Assembly (NCBI GenBank): GCA_002785585.1
Contig: PEUI01000110.1
Location: forward strand, 1-16,534
Direction of reading: 5' to 3'
Source of the DNA: Lysobacterales bacterium CG02_land_8_20_14_3_00_62_12
Lineage (GTDB): Bacteria > Pseudomonadota > Gammaproteobacteria > Xanthomonadales > Ahniellaceae
Length of the DNA: 16,534 nucleotides
Position numbers and translations under genes: made by a program. Below are positions 12,791-16,534 of this stretch, in pieces. The notes under the pieces were generated by a model. That model was not told the origin of the DNA, did no database searches, and saw only the letters and a list, made by a program, of their open reading frames with translations. Numbering within the stretch: position 1 is the first letter of the stretch; the number at the start of each line of letters is the position of its first letter.

Positions 12791-12833
12791 CCGCCACGGT
12801 TGCACGCCAAGTGCGCCGTGGCGGTTTTTTTTT
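12791..12833 (+). terminator. Strong intrinsic terminator after ompW
   Basis: CCGCCACGG (12791-12799) pairs with CCGTGGCGG (12816-12824) as a perfect 9-bp GC-rich stem. An inner stem, GCAC (12802-12805) with GTGC (12811-12814), lies within it. A run of nine T follows immediately (12825-12833). It lies 76 bp after the ompW stop and should end that transcript before the TonB-receptor gene. Confidence 0.93.
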
Positions 12834-12854
12834 CGCACCTGGCAAAGTGCTTCG

Positions 12855-12900
12855 GCCCAGCCGGCTGGCAGCGGAGCGCTGCGATTTCAGGGAGCTGGGC
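12855..12900 (+). other. Nested inverted repeats in the TonB-receptor leader region
   Basis: An outer repeat, GCCCAGC (12855-12861) with GCTGGGC (12894-12900), encloses a 6-bp stem, GCAGCG (12868-12873) with CGCTGC (12877-12882). The palindrome CAGCCGGCTG (12858-12867) overlaps the left arm and would be an alternative fold. It may be an RNA structure in the receptor's 5' leader or a compound operator. No known riboswitch is recognised. Confidence 0.4.
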
Positions 12901-12944
12901 TAGCGGTCGTCATCGTACGGTCACCTGATGGAAGTAATTTTCCG

Positions 12945-12962
12945 GCCAGAAATCCTTCTGGC
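12945..12962 (+). other. Hairpin just upstream of the TonB-receptor start
   Basis: GCCAGAA (12945-12951) and TTCTGGC (12956-12962) form a perfect 7-bp stem with a four-base ATCC loop, ending 17 bases before the ATG at 12980. It overlaps the place where ribosomes would dock, and no good Shine-Dalgarno sequence is present, so it could affect translation. This is position-based inference. Confidence 0.45.
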
Positions 12963-12979
12963 TACGGACCTTGACCGCG

Positions 12980-15616
12980 ATGTTCCTCCGACAATATCGA
13001 ATGCCGCGATGGCGGCTGTTGACCACGCTGATGGCGACCCTGCTGGCAGCGCCGCTGGTACCTGCTGCCGAGCCGCCGGTGACGGTAGCGGCCACCGTCG
13101 CGCCAGCCGCCGACAACCTGTTGGCCGCACTCGACGACGCCACCGAACTCTCCAGCATTGATGTTCAAGGGGCGGCGGTGGAAGGTGCCCAAGAGCTCTA
13201 TCAGGACGAGCGTCGCAGCACCGCCAATGTCACCGAGGCATTGAGCGCCGAACAAATTGCCCGCACCGGCGATAGCGATGTTGCCACCACCCTCAAGCGC
13301 GTCACCGGCCTGACCGTGGTCGACAACAAATACGTCTTTGTGCGTGGACTTGGTGATCGCTATGCCAGCGTGTTGTTGAATGGCGCACAGATTCCGAGCC
13401 CGGATCCGACCCGGCGGGTGATTCCGCTGGACCTGTTTCCGACCGAGATCCTGGATGGGCTGATCGTACAAAAATCCTGGTCGCCGGACCTGCCGGCCGA
13501 GTTCGGTGGCGGCACGGTGGCGTTGCGCACGCGCGGCGTACCGGGCAAGTTCATCGCCAAAATGGCAATCAGCAGCGGCTGGGTCGAAGGCAGCACATTC
13601 AAGCATGGCCTGACCTACAACGGCGGCGCCGACGACTGGACCGGCTACGACAGCGTGCGCGGTCTACCGTCAGATCTGGCAGCGGCAACTGCCAACGGTA
13701 GCGTGCTGACGCCGCAATCGGCGAGCAATCCCAACGGCCTGTCGCCGCTGGCGATTGAGCGCTTGGGCGAATCGCTGGCGGGGACTTACGATGTCGATCG
13801 GCGCAGTCGCCTCAAGCCCGACCTGGGCCTGAGCGCGACCCTGGGCAATCGCTTCGAATGGGGCGCCAACCAAGTCGGCGTGCTGGCGGCATTGCGCTAT
13901 CACAATGCCTGGGACACGCTCAACGAAACCCGGCGCGGCTTCGCGGTGCTTGGCAATGGCGATCTGACGCAGACGGCTGAGCTTGCCGTCGACCGCACCG
14001 TGCAGAATATTGACCTCTCCGCCTTCGTCGTCGCCGGTGCCGACCTGGGCGCCGACCATCATCTGAAAAGCACCACGCTGCTGTTGCGCAGTACTGAAGA
14101 CCAAGCCCAGGTGGCTACCGGCTTTCTGGAAGACCCGGCCGATATTTCACGCTTCACCGAGTTGGAATACATCGAAAACCAATTGCTCGCCGAGCAACTG
14201 GCCGGTGAGCATCGCTTTCCGGCACTGCAAGACTTGAGTCTGAACTGGCAGTACACGCTGGCGGAAGCCAGCCGCTATTCGCCAAACACACGGCGCTATC
14301 GCTACGACCGTAGCAACAACAACCAGCAGTTCACTTTTTCGCGGCGTTCGGACAGCAACGACACCGCGTTTGCCGACTTGAACGACCACAGCGATGATCT
14401 GGGGCTCGGTTTCAAATTGCCGCTGGTGTTGAACGAGCAGTCGTACCTGGATCTCGGCCTGGGCGGCGCCCGCCTGCGGCGTGATCGCGACTCCACCATC
14501 CGCCGCTTCAATTTCATCGGCATCGGCCCGCTTGCCAATGATCCGGTACTGATCGCCAACCCCAGTCTGGAGGCGATTTTGGGTCCCGCCAACATCGGCG
14601 CCAATGGCTTTGCGCTGCGCGAAAACACCCGCGCGACCGACAACTACACGGCCACCCAGAAGTTGGATGCGGTATTTTTTGCGGCGGACCTGAACTGGCG
14701 CAGCCGGTATCGATTCAACGCCGGCCTGCGCTACGAAGACAACCGCCAACAGGTCAGCACCTTCGCCCTTGGTGCCGCCGCCAGCGTGCCGGTGGTGGCC
14801 GCCATTCAAACCGGCGACTGGCTGCCCGCGCTCGGCTTCACCTGGCTGTTTGCCGAAAACGACCAATTGCGAGCGACCTGGTCGGAGACCGTATCGCGGC
14901 CAGACTTTCGGGAGCTATCGGCGGCGCCTTACACCGATCCGGAGCTGGATTTGGAAACCATCGGCAACCCCGATTTGAAGCCCAGCGCTATCCGCCATTA
15001 CGACCTGCGCTGGGAACACTATTTTTCCTACAGCGAGTCGCTGTCGGTAGCGGCATTCCTGAAAAACTTTGAGCTGCCGATCGAAAAGATTCAGGTGCCC
15101 GGCACCGGCGATCTGCAATCGCTGGCGAATGCCGAATCGGCACGCAACTATGGTTTCGAGATTGACTACTTTCGAGGCTTGGGCTTCCTCAATTCACACC
15201 TGGAAGCGTTCTACACCGCCGCCAACTTCAGCGTCATCCAATCGCGCATCCAGCTCGGTCGCGCCAACGACATCCAGACCAACGACTCGCGGCCACTACA
15301 GGGCCAGTCGCCGACGGTGCTGAACTTGCAGCTCGGTTACAAAACGCCGGACAACCACCAGGAAGCGACCCTGCTCTACAACGTCTCCGGACGGCGCATT
15401 GCCCGGGTCGGCGTGTTCGGCGCGCCGGATGTTTACGAACAAGCCTTCGACGCGCTCGACTTCAACTGGCGCTACCAGTTTGCCGACGCCTGGACGCTGA
15501 AACTGCGACTGCGCAACTTGCTCGATCCCAAAGTCGAGTTCAAACAGGGCGATAACACCACCCGCGAGTTTCGCCGTGGCCGCGAACTTGGCCTGACCTT
15601 GCAGTGGCAGCGCTGA
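12980..15616 (+). CDS. TonB-dependent outer membrane receptor
   Basis: This 878-residue TonB-dependent receptor has an export signal near residues 8-33 (ending near VPAAEPP). Then come a short linker (with ELSSIDVQGAAVEGAQELYQDERRS) and the plug domain at about 75-190. The plug contains NVTEALSAEQIARTGDSDVA, VFVRGLGDRYASVLLNGAQI and IPSPDPTRRVIPLDLFPTEIL. Its end, FGGGTVALRTR, is typical of large receptors found in xanthomonads and alphaproteobacteria. A 22-strand-type barrel fills the rest, including VSRPDFRELS and the C-terminal RELGLTLQWQR. Such receptors use TonB-ExbBD energy; the ligand is unknown. Starts at 12980 and 13001 are both possible, and neither has a good ribosome site; from 13001 the signal peptide is tidier. 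There is no N-terminal carboxypeptidase-like or signalling domain. The next gene downstream encodes a secreted protein that may be a partner. Confidence 0.92.
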   Translation: MFLRQYRMPRWRLLTTLMATLLAAPLVPAAEPPVTVAATVAPAADNLLAALDDATELSSIDVQGAAVEGAQELYQDERRSTANVTEALSAEQIARTGDSDVATTLKRVTGLTVVDNKYVFVRGLGDRYASVLLNGAQIPSPDPTRRVIPLDLFPTEILDGLIVQKSWSPDLPAEFGGGTVALRTRGVPGKFIAKMAISSGWVEGSTFKHGLTYNGGADDWTGYDSVRGLPSDLAAATANGSVLTPQSASNPNGLSPLAIERLGESLAGTYDVDRRSRLKPDLGLSATLGNRFEWGANQVGVLAALRYHNAWDTLNETRRGFAVLGNGDLTQTAELAVDRTVQNIDLSAFVVAGADLGADHHLKSTTLLLRSTEDQAQVATGFLEDPADISRFTELEYIENQLLAEQLAGEHRFPALQDLSLNWQYTLAEASRYSPNTRRYRYDRSNNNQQFTFSRRSDSNDTAFADLNDHSDDLGLGFKLPLVLNEQSYLDLGLGGARLRRDRDSTIRRFNFIGIGPLANDPVLIANPSLEAILGPANIGANGFALRENTRATDNYTATQKLDAVFFAADLNWRSRYRFNAGLRYEDNRQQVSTFALGAAASVPVVAAIQTGDWLPALGFTWLFAENDQLRATWSETVSRPDFRELSAAPYTDPELDLETIGNPDLKPSAIRHYDLRWEHYFSYSESLSVAAFLKNFELPIEKIQVPGTGDLQSLANAESARNYGFEIDYFRGLGFLNSHLEAFYTAANFSVIQSRIQLGRANDIQTNDSRPLQGQSPTVLNLQLGYKTPDNHQEATLLYNVSGRRIARVGVFGAPDVYEQAFDALDFNWRYQFADAWTLKLRLRNLLDPKVEFKQGDNTTREFRRGRELGLTLQWQR

Positions 15617-15995
15617 GCTGCCGACAACCGCGCCGACACCCGGCGCTGGCGGGCGGCAACGGTAGCCAATCAGGGCAACCGGTTGCCCCGATGGGCATCG
15701 CCGCCCGACGCTGCTGGTGACGACCCGGTCAGTAGCAAAAGTCGCTGCCGGCGCACGCTGACGACGCCACTTCGGACGGTGCGATTCGTCTGCCAAAAGC
15801 TGACCCGAACGCCCGCCGGTTTCGTCCGCTGGTGCCGCGCTTGGCAGCGGTGTGGACCAGCACTCGGCCACGACGGCTTTCGCCAAACTGTCACCGTATC
15901 GGCATCCGTTTGTCACTGGCGCTGCGCACACTTGGGAAGCACATCGGGTCGGCCATCGGCCCGGTTCCTCACCCCCAACGAACGGAGTGTCTGCT
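15617..15995. other. 379-bp non-coding gap between receptor and surface-protein genes
   Basis: No convincing gene is seen here. The open frames have no ribosome sites and run into the next gene out of frame. The gap holds a 5-bp GCGCC/GGCGC hairpin (15630-15646) and the overlapping GGGCAACC/GGTTGCCC/GGGCA repeats (15673-15697), which probably mark the end of the receptor transcript. Two direct TGTCAC hexamers follow, starting at 15889 and 15911, 22 bp or about two helical turns apart; these could bind a regulator of the next gene. I see no clear -35/-10 pair. Confidence 0.5.
15673..15697 (+). terminator. Palindrome with an overlapping alternative hairpin after the receptor gene
   Basis: GGGCAACC (15673-15680) and GGTTGCCC (15681-15688) form a perfect 16-bp palindrome. 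The end of the right arm, TGCCC (15684-15688), can instead pair with GGGCA at 15693-15697 around a CGAT loop. The two folds exclude each other. It lies 56 bp after the receptor stop; there is no T-run, so intrinsic termination is unlikely. Confidence 0.4.
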
Positions 15996-16534
15996 ATGTC
16001 CATCCCCTCTCTGAAACGTCCACTGACGCTTGCCATTGCCGGTCTGCTGGCGGTCGGCGTCGCCGATGCCGCGGTCAAGGTCAACGATCAATTTGAAGGT
16101 TCGTGGTTCAATCCCGCGCAATCGGGTCGCGGCGTGTTGACCGACTGGATTCAAACCGGAGACAACCAGGGCACATTGTTTATCGCCGCCTTCACTTACG
16201 ACAATGCCGGCCAACCGCTGTGGTTGACGGCGCAAGTGGAATTGAGTGATCGCGAGTTCAGCAAACAAAACGTCGACGTCAACCAATTCACCGGCGGTGC
16301 TTTCGGCAACGTCTTCAGTGCGCCGACCGGGGTTGCCATCGGCAAGCTCAATTTTGAAGCGCTGTCGTGCAATCGCATCAAACTCGACATCACACCGAAC
16401 GCTGGCGTTGATCTGCCGGTGGCCAATCTGGACCTGCAGCACATCGGCGCGGCGCCCGCGGGTTGCGCCTATGTCGATGAGTTCACGGCGTGTCCGGCCG
16501 GTACCTCGGCGGTTGCCGGGCAGCCGCGCACTTG
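15996..16534 (+). CDS. Secreted beta-rich surface-type protein, 5' part (gene runs off the window)
   Basis: The frame opens with ATG at 15996, preceded by CGGAG (15983-15987), and stays open for 179 codons to the window edge. A signal peptide is clear: MSIPSLKRPLTLAIAGLLAV followed by GVADAA, with cleavage near residue 25. The mature part begins with a motif repeatedly seen in secreted xanthomonad proteins: GSWFNPAQSGRG (35-46), then FTYDNAGQPLWLTAQ (66-80). This suggests a beta-sandwich domain. The domain continues to about residue 150, with cysteines at 125 and 157. CPAGTSAVAGQPRT (166-179) then opens a second region that I recall from large surface proteins with beta-helix-like tails, but that part is outside the window. 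The partner candidate is the TonB receptor 379 bp upstream. No enzymatic function can be claimed. Confidence 0.8.
   Translation, partial: MSIPSLKRPLTLAIAGLLAVGVADAAVKVNDQFEGSWFNPAQSGRGVLTDWIQTGDNQGTLFIAAFTYDNAGQPLWLTAQVELSDREFSKQNVDVNQFTGGAFGNVFSAPTGVAIGKLNFEALSCNRIKLDITPNAGVDLPVANLDLQHIGAAPAGCAYVDEFTACPAGTSAVAGQPRT

Noticed and set aside
12971..13000. TTGACC followed by TATCGA at 18 bp as a promoter within the start of the TonB receptor gene
   Set aside because: It would start transcription inside the signal-peptide coding region and force a much shorter N-terminus. The -10 match is poor.
15683..16096. 137-codon plus-strand frame overlapping the start of the secreted-protein gene
   Set aside because: It runs out of frame through a convincing signal peptide with its own ribosome site. 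Its residues are Arg/Cys-rich with no motif.

Overview
The window is GC-rich bacterial chromosome, almost certainly from a gammaproteobacterium of the Xanthomonadales/Lysobacterales type. Four things suggest this: a DUF1820 protein, an argS gene translationally coupled to an FtsN-like SPOR gene, a large plug-first TonB-dependent receptor next to a secreted beta-rich protein with the GxWFNPxxSGRG motif, and a penicillin-acylase-family hydrolase. I cannot name the genus from this sequence alone. No rRNA, tRNA, CRISPR array, prophage or intact insertion sequence was seen.

Left part (1-5240, all + strand): the 3' end of an unrecognised gene; a DUF1820 gene; a 235-bp gap with three copies of a GTCGGCTC/GAGCCGAC palindromic (REP/BIME-like) repeat; dnaG (primase); an unrecognised protein with about six membrane helices and a TPR-like tail; and engB, a ribosome-assembly GTPase. 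dnaG has neither rpsU before it nor rpoD after it, so the classical macromolecular-synthesis operon is broken up here.

Middle part (5245-9028, - strand): transcription runs from a secreted M20D amidohydrolase to argS and then to a SPOR/FtsN-like protein. The argS stop and the SPOR start overlap. The SPOR gene converges on engB.

A small + strand island at 9191-9523 holds an 81-codon antitoxin-like gene. After it comes the first ~28 codons of a PIN-domain toxin, which is cut off. The truncation point coincides with the 3' end of the convergent penicillin-acylase gene (9512-11914, -), so an old rearrangement probably destroyed the toxin and rewrote the last few codons of the acylase.

Right part (11915-16534): the acylase and ompW are divergent across a 188-bp region. 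It contains a near-ideal FNR/ANR-type dyad (TTGAC-N4-GTCAA) at class II distance from a candidate ompW -10 box, plus a second perfect palindrome. ompW ends in a strong intrinsic terminator. A TonB-dependent receptor follows with a hairpin-rich leader, then a 379-bp non-coding gap, then the 5' part of a secreted surface-type protein that runs off the window.

Most genes are housekeeping or recognisable families. The places most worth a second look are the receptor/surface-protein pair, the decayed toxin-antitoxin junction, the ompW operator region, and the membrane-TPR protein between dnaG and engB. I found no clear evidence of a wholly new biological system.
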